NCBI GenBank assembly: GCA_902783435.1
Contig: CACZQV010000043.1
Location: forward strand, 1 to 44,583
DNA from: an uncultured Erysipelotrichaceae bacterium
GTDB taxonomy: Bacteria; Bacillota_I; Bacilli_A; RF39; UBA660
Reading direction: 5' to 3'
DNA length: 44,583 bases
This document shows positions 17,112-25,139 of this stretch, one piece after another. Below the pieces are notes generated by a model, which was not told the DNA's origin, ran no database searches, and worked only from the letters and a program-made list of their open reading frames with translations. Position numbers and translations under genes: made by a program. How positions within the stretch are numbered: position 1 is the first letter of the stretch; each line of letters starts with the position of its first letter.

Positions 17112-17175
17112 TATAATATAGTAGTGTAAAGTGGTGTTTAATTAGTCTAATTCTATATTATATTCTTTTACTATA

Positions 17176-17184
17176 TGATATAAT
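17176..17184 (+). promoter_or_regulatory. Extended -10 promoter of murG
   Basis: TGATATAAT, 21 bp before the murG ATG; no good -35 box. Confidence 0.55.
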
Positions 17185-17205
17185 TTTGTTAAGTGGAGTG
17201 ATTAG

Positions 17206-18282
17206 ATGAAAGCTTTAATTGTTGCGGGTGGAACTGGAGGACATATATATCCAGCCTTAGCTATTATTAATAAAATAAAAGAGAAGGAACCTAATAGTAA
17301 ATTTTTATATATTGGGACAACAGATAGAATGGAAAAGGATATTATTCCTAAATTAAATATTCCATATGTAGGTATTCCAATGAAAGGGTTAAATAGAAAA
17401 AATGTTTTTTCTAATTTTTCTGTTATAAAGAAGTTTAGTGAAGCTGTGAAGAAAGCAGGAAATGAGATTGATAAGTTTAAACCTGATGTAGTTATTGGAG
17501 CTGGTGGTTATATTACTGCACCTGTTTTATATGCTGCGCATAAAAGACATATTCCAATACTTATTCATGAACAAAATTCTATACCTGGAGTATCTAATAA
17601 GTTTATTAGTAATTTTGCAGATAAGATATGTGTATCACTTCCAAATAGTTTAAATTTATTTCCTAAAAATAAAACAGTTTATACTGGTAATCCTCGTAGT
17701 GAAGAGATTATTTCAGTTAGAAAGAAAAATAAAAAGAGTTTAGGATTTGATGAAAATAAAAAATTAGTTGTTTTTGTCATGGGTAGTTTAGGTAGTACTA
17801 CTATGACAGAAAAATTAAAGGAATTAATTCCAAGTTTTTCTAATAAAAATTATCAAGTATTAGTTATCACTGGTAATAAGTATTATGATGATTATAAGGA
17901 TATAGAAGTTAGTGATAATGTTAAGATTGTTCCTTTTATGGATGATTTAATTAATTATTTAAAAGATACTGATTTAATAGTATCTCGTGCTGGTGCTTCT
18001 ACTATAGCAGAGATTACAGCTATAGGACTTCCTGCAATATTAGTACCAAGTCCATATGTTACTAATAATCATCAATATAAGAATGCTAAAGAATTAGAAG
18101 ATAATGGTGCTTGTGTAATAGTGGAAGAAAAGGATTTTGATAAGGATACTATTATACGTGAAATAGATAAGATATTTGATGATAAAGAATCTTATTTAAA
18201 CATGGTAGAAAATAGTAAAAAATTAGGAATTGTTGACTCTGCTTCTAGAATATATGATGAGGCTAGAAAGATAATTGGGTGA
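17206..18282 (+). CDS. murG: UDP-GlcNAc:lipid I GlcNAc transferase
   Basis: 358-aa GT-B enzyme at the inner face of the membrane that turns lipid I into lipid II. The N-terminal glycine loop VAGGTGGHIYPALAI, the second loop GAGGYITAPVLYAA and HEQNSIPGVSNK in the acceptor half, and the UDP-GlcNAc-binding stretch SRAGASTIAEITAIGLPAILVPSPYVTNNHQ in the C-terminal half are all intact. Start has AGTGGAGTGAT upstream. First gene of the murG-murB-ftsQ unit; the next start is 4 bp after its TGA stop. Confidence 0.97.
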   Translation: MKALIVAGGTGGHIYPALAIINKIKEKEPNSKFLYIGTTDRMEKDIIPKLNIPYVGIPMKGLNRKNVFSNFSVIKKFSEAVKKAGNEIDKFKPDVVIGAGGYITAPVLYAAHKRHIPILIHEQNSIPGVSNKFISNFADKICVSLPNSLNLFPKNKTVYTGNPRSEEIISVRKKNKKSLGFDENKKLVVFVMGSLGSTTMTEKLKELIPSFSNKNYQVLVITGNKYYDDYKDIEVSDNVKIVPFMDDLINYLKDTDLIVSRAGASTIAEITAIGLPAILVPSPYVTNNHQYKNAKELEDNGACVIVEEKDFDKDTIIREIDKIFDDKESYLNMVENSKKLGIVDSASRIYDEARKIIG

Positions 18283-18286
18283 TATT

Positions 18287-19198
18287 ATGAATGATGAGTT
18301 GGTTCGTAAAATTAGAAATTTAAATATAGGTAAAGTAGAAGATAATGTTTTATTAAGTAAATATACAACATATCGTGTTGGAGGACCTGCGATATGTGTG
18401 ATTTATCCTAAAAATGTTACATGTTTAGTTAAATTGTTAAGGTTTTTAAAAAATGATAATGTTATGTATAAATTACTTGGTAATGGATCTAATTTACTAT
18501 TTAGTGATAAACCATATAATGGTGTTTTAATTAAGTTAGATGAGTTTAATAATATTGAATTCTTAGGTAAGAATAAAATTAGAGTAGGTGCAGGAGTATC
18601 TTTAATTAAACTTAGTTTATTAACAGCTAAGAAAGGACTTACTGGTCTTGAGTTTGCATCAGGTATACCTGGTAGTGTAGGTGGAGCTGTATTTATGAAT
18701 GCAGGAGCTTATAAATCAGATATGGGTTACATTGTAGAAAAGGTTAAAGTTTTAACACCTGATTTAAAAATAATTTATTTAGAAAATAAAGAGATGGATT
18801 TTCACTATAGAACATCTTATCTTCAAAAACATAGAAATTTTATTTGTTTAGAAGTAGTATTAAAGCTTCAAAAAGGAAGTCGTGAAGCAATAGAGGGAGT
18901 TATCCGTGAAAGACGCAAAAGAAGATTAGAATCTCAACCATTAGAATATCCTAGTGCAGGATCAGTTTTCCGTAATCCTGAAGGGGACTTTGCGGGAAGA
19001 CTTGTAGAAGAAGCAGGACTTAAAGGTATGGTTCATGGTGGAGCTATGATTAGTGATAAACATGCTAATTTTGTGGTTAATTATAAAAAAGCAAGTGCAG
19101 AAGATGTAAAATATTTAATAGATTTATGTCATGATACTGTTAAAGAAAAATATAATGTTAATTTAAAATGTGAACAAGAATTTGTTAATTGGGAGTAA
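18287..19198 (+). CDS. murB: UDP-N-acetylenolpyruvoylglucosamine reductase
   Basis: 303-aa FAD enzyme that reduces UDP-GlcNAc-enolpyruvate to UDP-MurNAc with NADPH. FAD-binding NTerm TTYRVGGPA and LGNGSNLLFSD, GIPGSVGGAVFMNAGAY, the YRTS loop, and the C-terminal SAGSVFRNP with the proton-donor Ser, plus a late Glu (KCEQEFVNWE). Start chosen at ATG 18287 with GGGTGATATT before it; a TTG-type upstream extension would overlap murG. Tightly packed between murG and ftsQ. Confidence 0.97.
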   Translation: MNDELVRKIRNLNIGKVEDNVLLSKYTTYRVGGPAICVIYPKNVTCLVKLLRFLKNDNVMYKLLGNGSNLLFSDKPYNGVLIKLDEFNNIEFLGKNKIRVGAGVSLIKLSLLTAKKGLTGLEFASGIPGSVGGAVFMNAGAYKSDMGYIVEKVKVLTPDLKIIYLENKEMDFHYRTSYLQKHRNFICLEVVLKLQKGSREAIEGVIRERRKRRLESQPLEYPSAGSVFRNPEGDFAGRLVEEAGLKGMVHGGAMISDKHANFVVNYKKASAEDVKYLIDLCHDTVKEKYNVNLKCEQEFVNWE

Positions 19199-19202
19199 TA
19201 AT

Positions 19203-19892
19203 ATGCCTAAAAAAATAGTCAAAAAAAGAAAATTAAAACTATTTAATTTTTTCATAGTTCTTTTAGTTTTAACTGGACTATTTTTTGGTGTGTATTTTGT
19301 ATTACAAATAAGAGTTAAAAATTTAATTGTTAAAAATACTAATTATTTAAATGACGATTATGTACTAGAACTTTCTGGGTTAAAGAATTATCCTAAGTTT
19401 TTTGTTGTTAATAATTATAAAGTTGAAAAGAAACTTAGAAGTTCTAAATATATTAATAATGCTAAATTACATAGAAATTTACCATTTACTTTTGTATTAG
19501 AAATAGATGAAAATAAACCATTATTTTATGATATGAATAAAAGTAAATATGTTTTAAGTAATAAGGAAGAAGTAAAAGATGAAGAAATTAGTCATAATTT
19601 TAGAGTACCTAGACTTCTTAATTATGTACCTGATAAAAAATATTCTAAGTTTATTAAAGGTATGAATAGAGTAGATAAAGGTGTCTTAGTTAAAATAAGT
19701 GATATAGAGTATCAACCTAATGATTATGATAAAGATAGATTTTTACTTTATATGGATGATGGTAATATGGTATATCTTACTTTAACTAAGTTTAAGATGA
19801 TTAATCATTATAATGAAGTTTTAAAACAACTTGAAAATCATAAAGGTATATTATATTTAGATAATGGTAATCATTTCCAAATAAAAGAGTAG
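19203..19892 (+). CDS. ftsQ: Cell-division protein FtsQ/DivIB
   Basis: 229-aa bitopic divisome protein. A very basic cytoplasmic start (KKIVKKRKLK), one membrane helix (about 12-33, FNFFIVLLVLTGLFFGVYFVL), then a POTRA domain (RVKNLIVKNTNYLNDDYVLELSGL) and a beta domain with a short tail. FtsQ/DivIB links early and late division proteins, with FtsL and FtsB, which are not in this window. ATG 19203 has GGGAG upstream and starts 4 bp after murB. The stop lies in a terminator that closes the operon, so in this genome ftsQ is not co-transcribed with ftsA. Confidence 0.9.
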   Translation: MPKKIVKKRKLKLFNFFIVLLVLTGLFFGVYFVLQIRVKNLIVKNTNYLNDDYVLELSGLKNYPKFFVVNNYKVEKKLRSSKYINNAKLHRNLPFTFVLEIDENKPLFYDMNKSKYVLSNKEEVKDEEISHNFRVPRLLNYVPDKKYSKFIKGMNRVDKGVLVKISDIEYQPNDYDKDRFLLYMDDGNMVYLTLTKFKMINHYNEVLKQLENHKGILYLDNGNHFQIKE

Positions 19893-19905
19893 TAATACTC
19901 TTTTT
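19883..19905 (+). terminator. Terminator of murG-murB-ftsQ
   Basis: AAAAGAGTA pairs with TACTCTTTT around a GTAA loop, followed by T-rich sequence; it overlaps the ftsQ stop. Confidence 0.8.
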
Positions 19906-19910
19906 CTTTA

Positions 19911-19919
19911 TGTTATAAT
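19911..19919 (+). promoter_or_regulatory. Extended -10 promoter of the GT-C-like pair
   Basis: TGTTATAAT, 17 bp before the ATG at 19936, right after a terminator. Confidence 0.6.
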
Positions 19920-19935
19920 TCTTATAGGTGATAAG

Positions 19936-21249
19936 ATGAAAAAAATATTTAAATATATAGTTTTATTTGTTTTAATATTACTTTTTAGTCTCATTATAAA
20001 TCCTTTAAATTTAGATGAAATATGGAGTTATGGTTTTACTAATAATATTTATAATGGTCTTATTCCATATAAAGATTTTAATATGGTTATTACTCCATTT
20101 TATCCATTTATTATGTCTTTAATATTTTATATATTTGGAAATAATATGTTAGTTTTTTATATAGAAAATACTTTGATTATAATTTTATTTATTTATATAT
20201 GTAGTAAATTATTAAATGATAAAACTTATTTAATATTACCATTATTAATATTTCCTATTAGTATAGTTTTCCCTAATTATAATTTCTTTTTATTATTTTT
20301 ATTTATTTTATTAATATATTTAGAAAAGAATAATAAAAATGATTATTTAATAGGATTTATATTATCTTTTATATTTTTAACTAAACAAACTGTAGGTATT
20401 AGTTTATTATTAGTATCTTTATATTATTTAAAAGATAAGAAGCTATTTAAAAGATTTATAGGTTTTATTATTCCTAATATAATATTTATAATATATTTAT
20501 TTATTACTAATAGTTATCGTGAATTTATAGATTTATGTTTTTTAGGTTTATTTGATTTTGGTAAGAGTAATACTAATGTATTTAATATGTTTTTCTTTAT
20601 GATAATTGTTTTATTAATTATATTAGTTAAAATGATAAAAAAAGATTCTAAGAAAATAGAATATTATTATTTATTAATGTTTATTAGTATATGTATTCCT
20701 TTATTTGATTTATATCATTTTAGTATATATTTAGTTAGTTTTATTATTATTTGTTTAAGTAATGGTAAGCGTATATTTAATTATAAAATAATTGGTTTAA
20801 GTTTATTTGTTGGTTTTTCTTTAATTTATATTTATCATAGTGATTTTGATTATAGATTTTATCCTAATGATATAAATTTATTTGAGTATAGATATATTTC
20901 ATCTAAAAATATTAAATATACTAAAAAGATTTTAAAATATTGTGATAAATATAATAATAAAGTTATGTTTATTGGACCTAATGCTTATTATTATAAATTG
21001 ATTCAAGGTAAAAGAATTGGATATTTAGATTTAATTAATAAAGGTAATTGGGGTTATGATGGATCTAGTAAATTAATTAAAAAGGTTAAGTCTTTAGATA
21101 AAAATTATGTTTTTTTTGTAGCTAACGATGAATTGGGTTTTGGAAAACAAACAGATCAAAACTTAATAAAATATATAATTAAGAATGGAAATAAAATAGA
21201 TAGAGTAGGAAAATATGATATATATAGGTTAGGTGATATAGATGGTTAA
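19936..21249 (+). CDS. Polytopic GT-C-like glycosyltransferase 1
   Basis: 437 aa with about 9-10 membrane helices in the first 300 residues and a soluble C-terminal domain (about 310-437). The first outer loop has LDEIWSYGFTNNI followed by GLIPYKDFNMVITP, the layout of GT-C (GT39/ArnT/PMT-like) enzymes in which a loop-1 acidic DE is catalytic. These enzymes move sugars from lipid-linked donors onto proteins, lipids or polymers; donor and acceptor cannot be read here. RBS TAGGTGATAAG. Its last 8 bases overlap the start of a paralog. Position between ftsQ and ftsA suggests a wall-related role (inference). It could instead be another polytopic enzyme of that fold. Confidence 0.75.
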   Translation: MKKIFKYIVLFVLILLFSLIINPLNLDEIWSYGFTNNIYNGLIPYKDFNMVITPFYPFIMSLIFYIFGNNMLVFYIENTLIIILFIYICSKLLNDKTYLILPLLIFPISIVFPNYNFFLLFLFILLIYLEKNNKNDYLIGFILSFIFLTKQTVGISLLLVSLYYLKDKKLFKRFIGFIIPNIIFIIYLFITNSYREFIDLCFLGLFDFGKSNTNVFNMFFFMIIVLLIILVKMIKKDSKKIEYYYLLMFISICIPLFDLYHFSIYLVSFIIICLSNGKRIFNYKIIGLSLFVGFSLIYIYHSDFDYRFYPNDINLFEYRYISSKNIKYTKKILKYCDKYNNKVMFIGPNAYYYKLIQGKRIGYLDLINKGNWGYDGSSKLIKKVKSLDKNYVFFVANDELGFGKQTDQNLIKYIIKNGNKIDRVGKYDIYRLGDIDG

Positions 21250-22579
21250 ATTTATTAAGAATAATTATCATTATTTTATATTATTTATATTTATATTTTT
21301 TGTGTATTCTATTCTTTTGTTTCCAAATAATTATGGTGATCCTTTAAATAATTATGGATTTAGTTATGCGATTACAAGGGGTGAATTTCCTTATTTAGAT
21401 TTTAATACTATTTCTACACCTTTATATAGTTTTGTGATGAGTATAGGTTTGTTTATATGGAATAATTATTCTATGTTTTTATTAGAACAAACTATTTTAG
21501 TTACTATAATGTTTTATTTGTTAAATAAGTTATATGGAAAAAAAGCATATATACTTTTACTTGGAATATTTTTATTAGGTGGTTATGGGATAAATGCTAC
21601 TTATAATTTTTTTGCTTTTTTCTTAATGATAGTATTATTGTTTTTAGAGAAAAAGTATTCTGATAAAGATTATTTAATAGGGGTAGTTATAGGTCTTTCT
21701 ATTTTAGCTAAACATACAGTAGGAGTATTATTTATAATACCTAGTTTAATTTATTATTTTAAAAATAAAAATAAATTATTAAAAAGATTTATTGGTTTAT
21801 TAGAAGTAGGAATATTATTTATTATTTATTTATTATTAACTAATAGTTTTATGAAATTTATAGATTTGTGTTTTTTAGGTTTATTTGATTTTTCATCTAA
21901 GAATGGACGTTTGTTTAATATGTGGTTTTTTCTAACTATTGTGGTATTTATTATTAGTTTAATTATTACAATAAGAAATAGAAAAGATATTTCTAATTAT
22001 TATTTATTAATGGGAATAAGTTTTGTTTTACCTTTATTTGATTTATGTCATTTTTCTATATGTTTTTTATGTATTTTAATACAATTATTACCATATATTA
22101 AAAAGTATGAGAATTATTTTGGTAATCTTTCATTTATATTATCAATTATAATTTGTGTTGGATTATATATTAATTATTATGATACATATAAACCTATATT
22201 TAATAAGAAAATAAAACATTTTGAATATATACAAAATGGTAATTATAATTATTTGATGACTACTAAGTATTTTGATTTTTTTGATAAGTATGATAACAAA
22301 TTATTAATATCTTACGCTAAGATGCATTATGATATTTCTAGGAATAATAATATAGATTATTTTGATGTTTTAATGTATGGTAATTATGGATATAATGGAA
22401 GTAGTAAGATGATTAAAAGAATAGAAAAGATGAAAGATACTTATATTATTTTAGATAAGAGGGGTTATTTAGATAAGAGTTATGTTTCTCAGTTTGATAA
22501 GGGTGTTGCGGAGTATATAATTAATAATTATAAAAAAGTTGATGAGAAGTATGATTTTCTTATATATTATAAAGATTAA
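21242..22579 (+). CDS. Polytopic GT-C-like glycosyltransferase 2 (paralog)
   Basis: 445 aa, paralog of the preceding gene throughout: shared FIDLCFLGLFDF, the same helix pattern, FPYLDFNTISTPLYSF matching IPYKDFNMVITPFYPF, and a similar C-terminal domain with GYNGSSKMIKRI (partner GYDGSSKLIKKV). In the first outer loop the partner's LDEIWSYGF is replaced by YGDPLNNYGF, so the Glu of the DE pair is missing and the acidic residue is displaced. It may have a different activity or act as an accessory subunit. Start has AGGTGATATAG and overlaps the first gene by 8 bp, so they are translationally coupled. A terminator-like hairpin follows. Confidence 0.75.
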   Translation: MVKFIKNNYHYFILFIFIFFVYSILLFPNNYGDPLNNYGFSYAITRGEFPYLDFNTISTPLYSFVMSIGLFIWNNYSMFLLEQTILVTIMFYLLNKLYGKKAYILLLGIFLLGGYGINATYNFFAFFLMIVLLFLEKKYSDKDYLIGVVIGLSILAKHTVGVLFIIPSLIYYFKNKNKLLKRFIGLLEVGILFIIYLLLTNSFMKFIDLCFLGLFDFSSKNGRLFNMWFFLTIVVFIISLIITIRNRKDISNYYLLMGISFVLPLFDLCHFSICFLCILIQLLPYIKKYENYFGNLSFILSIIICVGLYINYYDTYKPIFNKKIKHFEYIQNGNYNYLMTTKYFDFFDKYDNKLLISYAKMHYDISRNNNIDYFDVLMYGNYGYNGSSKMIKRIEKMKDTYIILDKRGYLDKSYVSQFDKGVAEYIINNYKKVDEKYDFLIYYKD

Positions 22580-22614
22580 AATAAAGATTGATTAGTTTTT
22601 TCTTTATTTTTTTT
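22578..22614 (+). terminator. Weak terminator before ftsA
   Basis: AAAATAAAGA pairs with TCTTTATTTT around a 13-nt loop, followed by T; AT-rich and weaker than the others. Confidence 0.5.
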
Positions 22615-22625
22615 TAATTCAATAG

Positions 22626-22631
22626 TATAAT
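22626..22631 (+). promoter_or_regulatory. Candidate -10 box of ftsA-ftsZ
   Basis: TATAAT 25 bp before the ftsA ATG, with no convincing -35. Confidence 0.4.
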
Positions 22632-22655
22632 TAAATTTGAAGATAGGAGGATATT

Positions 22656-23891
22656 ATGGGAGATATTTATACTGGAATTGATTTAGGTACTGATAGTATA
22701 AAAATAGTTGTAACTGAAAAAGTTAATGATAAGTTTCAAGTATTGGCTTCTGTTAGTAGTCCTTCTAATGGAATAAAAAATGGGTTTATTGTTGATACTA
22801 AGATGGCTGTTAGTAGTGTTAAAAATGCTTTAAAGCAAATTAATGATTCATTGGGAATAAAAATAGAAAAAGTAGTAGCTTGTATTCCTCCTAGTAATGC
22901 TAAGATGGATATAGTTATGGGTACTACAAATGTTATTGATTATAATGAAATTACTGGTGCTGATGTTAGTAATGCATTACTTGATGCAATTAAGAATCAA
23001 GATTTTACTAATGATGAATTAGTTACTGCTATGCCTATTAGTTTTACTGTAGATGAAAATACTAATATTAAAGATCCTAAAGGTATGAAAGGATCAGTAC
23101 TTGAGACTAGAATAGTTATTAGTATGGTTCCTAAAGAACCATTATATAGAATACTTGAAGTATTAAAATTAAGTGGATTAGATACTGTAGATATATCATT
23201 TACTTCTGTAGGAGATTATTATTCTATAAAGAATAGAAAGTATGATGAATTAGTAGGAGCTATTATTAATATAGGGGAAGAATCTACTAATATTTCTGTT
23301 TTTAATAAAGGTATTCAAATTAAAAATAGTGTAATACCTATAGGTAGTGTTAATGTAGATAGAGATCTTACTTATGTATTTAGATCTAAACTTAGTGAAT
23401 CTAGAAAAATAAAAGAAACTTTTGCGATGGCATCTATTAAATATGCAGATAGTAATGATACTTGGAATATAGAAATAGATAAAGATAATACAAAAGAAGT
23501 TAATCAATTAGGAGTTTCTAAAGTAGTAGAAGCTAGAATAAGAGAAATATTAAAACTTGCGAAAAATGAAATAAAAAACTTAACAAATAGAGAAATACGT
23601 TATATAATTATAACAGGTGGCTTAAGCGAAATTGCTTCTTTTCCTATTTTAGTGGAACAAGAATTTGGTTTTGTGGCTAAGGTTTGTAATATTAATACTA
23701 TGGGTGTTAGAGATAATAAGTATAGTAGTTGTTATGGTATTACGAAATATTTTGATGATAAATTATCTCTAAGAGGTAAGGAATATAAAATGATAGAGAA
23801 GGAAGATATTGATACTATGTTATCAATTGATTCTAATATGACTAATGAAAGTATGTTAGGTAAAGTGTTTGGACACTTTTTCGATAGCTAA
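22656..23891 (+). CDS. ftsA: Cell-division protein FtsA
   Basis: 411-aa actin-fold ATPase that tethers FtsZ to the membrane. Phosphate-1 loop TGIDLGTDSIKIVV, 1C-domain region with VVACIPPSN, phosphate-2 INIGEESTNISVF and adenosine loop IITGGLSEI are present. The last residues (GKVFGHFFDS) form a short amphipathic stretch like the FtsA membrane-targeting helix. Start ATG follows AGGAGGATATT. ftsZ follows after 16 bp and has a strong ribosome site, so the pair is one operon. Confidence 0.95.
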   Translation: MGDIYTGIDLGTDSIKIVVTEKVNDKFQVLASVSSPSNGIKNGFIVDTKMAVSSVKNALKQINDSLGIKIEKVVACIPPSNAKMDIVMGTTNVIDYNEITGADVSNALLDAIKNQDFTNDELVTAMPISFTVDENTNIKDPKGMKGSVLETRIVISMVPKEPLYRILEVLKLSGLDTVDISFTSVGDYYSIKNRKYDELVGAIINIGEESTNISVFNKGIQIKNSVIPIGSVNVDRDLTYVFRSKLSESRKIKETFAMASIKYADSNDTWNIEIDKDNTKEVNQLGVSKVVEARIREILKLAKNEIKNLTNREIRYIIITGGLSEIASFPILVEQEFGFVAKVCNINTMGVRDNKYSSCYGITKYFDDKLSLRGKEYKMIEKEDIDTMLSIDSNMTNESMLGKVFGHFFDS

Positions 23892-23907
23892 TTAAGGAGG
23901 AATAGGT

Positions 23908-25050
23908 ATGATAGGCGGATTAGAAATGGATCAATTAGCGAAAATTAAAGTCATCGGTTTAGGTGGTGGCGGAGGTAACGCTATAAACAGAATGGTTGAG
24001 TCTGGAGTTAAAGGTGTTGAATTTATTGCTGCTAATACTGATTTACAAGTATTAAATAGTTCTAAAGCAGATGTTAAAATTCAAATTGGTGCTAATTTAA
24101 CTGATGGACTTGGAGCTGGTGGAAGACCAGAAATTGGTAAAGAATCAGCTGTTGAAAGTAAAAAAGAAATAGAAGATGCTTTAAGTGGTGCAGATATGGT
24201 ATTTATCACTTGTGGAATGGGTGGAGGTACTGGTACTGGAGCTGCTGCAATTGTTGCTGAAATAGCTCAAGGACTTGGTGCTTTAACAGTAGCTATAGTT
24301 ACTAAACCATTTTCATTTGAAGGTAAAAGAAGAATGGAAAATGCACTACAAGGTATTGAAGAATTAAAGAAACATGTAGATACATTAATTGTTATTCCAA
24401 ATGATAGATTAAGAGAAATTATAGATAAGTCTACACCAATGTTAGAAGCATTCAAAGAAGTTGATAATGTACTTCGTCGTGGTGTTCAATCTATTTCAGA
24501 CTTAATTGCTGTTGTTGGACTTGTTAACTTAGACTTTGCAGATGTTAAAACTGTAATGGAAAAGAGTGGACGTGCTATTATTGGTATTGGTATTGGTATG
24601 GGTGAAGATAGAGCTCTTGAAGCTGCTAAACAAGCTGTTTCATCTCCATTACTTGAAACTTCTATTGAAGGAGCAACTGATGCAATTATCAATATTACAG
24701 GTGGAGTTAACTTAACTTTATTTGAAGCAGAACAAGCTGCAGAAGTAGTTAGAAGTGCTGCTAATACTGATATTAATACAATATTTGGTTCAGTTATTAA
24801 TGAAAACTTAAGTGATGAAGTAATTGTTACTGTAATTGCTACAGGATTTGATAAAAATAAAAAACAACATGTAGAACAAGAAACTTATAAAGAATCAATT
24901 CCACAACCAACAAGAAGAACTCCAGCTAGAGAAGAATATTCTTACCAACCTGAATTATTAGATACACCAGATGATGATGATGAAGGAAATATTCCTGTAA
25001 ATAATTCAGATATGAATATTCCATCATTCTTAAGAGATAGAAACTTTTAG
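23908..25050 (+). CDS. ftsZ: Cell-division protein FtsZ
   Basis: 380-aa tubulin-like GTPase that forms the division ring. [13 protein letters not shown], the tubulin signature GGGTGTGAA and the T7 synergy loop [11 protein letters not shown] are intact, so GTP hydrolysis in polymers is expected. A short acidic linker (DDDDEGN) leads to the conserved C-terminal peptide [10 protein letters not shown] that binds FtsA and other partners. ATG 23908 has AAGGAGG at the best spacing; MIGGLEM leaves one alternative ATG 15 bp on. Followed by a terminator. Confidence 0.98.
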   Translation: MIGGLEMDQLAKIKVIGLGGGGGNAINRMVESGVKGVEFIAANTDLQVLNSSKADVKIQIGANLTDGLGAGGRPEIGKESAVESKKEIEDALSGADMVFITCGMGGGTGTGAAAIVAEIAQGLGALTVAIVTKPFSFEGKRRMENALQGIEELKKHVDTLIVIPNDRLREIIDKSTPMLEAFKEVDNVLRRGVQSISDLIAVVGLVNLDFADVKTVMEKSGRAIIGIGIGMGEDRALEAAKQAVSSPLLETSIEGATDAIINITGGVNLTLFEAEQAAEVVRSAANTDINTIFGSVINENLSDEVIVTVIATGFDKNKKQHVEQETYKESIPQPTRRTPAREEYSYQPELLDTPDDDDEGNIPVNNSDMNIPSFLRDRNF

Positions 25051-25071
25051 TTGTAAATAAATAGTAAAACG

Positions 25072-25106
25072 AAAAAAGTAATGAAGATAATTCATTGCTT
25101 TTTTTA
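25072..25106 (+). terminator. Terminator of ftsA-ftsZ
   Basis: AAAAAGTAATGAA pairs with TTCATTGCTTTTT (one G-U). The 3' arm holds the TTGCTT -35 box of the next gene. Confidence 0.8.
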
Positions 25107-25123
25107 TTAATTATTTTTAAAAT
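25095..25123 (+). promoter_or_regulatory. Promoter of surface protein gene 2
   Basis: TTGCTT (25095-25100), 17 bp, TAAAAT (25118-25123), overlapping the ftsZ terminator as in the other two surface-protein genes. Confidence 0.55.
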
Positions 25124-25139
25124 TATATTAGGTGATAAT

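Noticed and set aside
25095..25139. Upstream ATG for surface protein 2.
   Set aside because: Lies within the ftsZ terminator and the promoter; ATG 25140 has AGGTGAT and matches the paralogs' N-termini.
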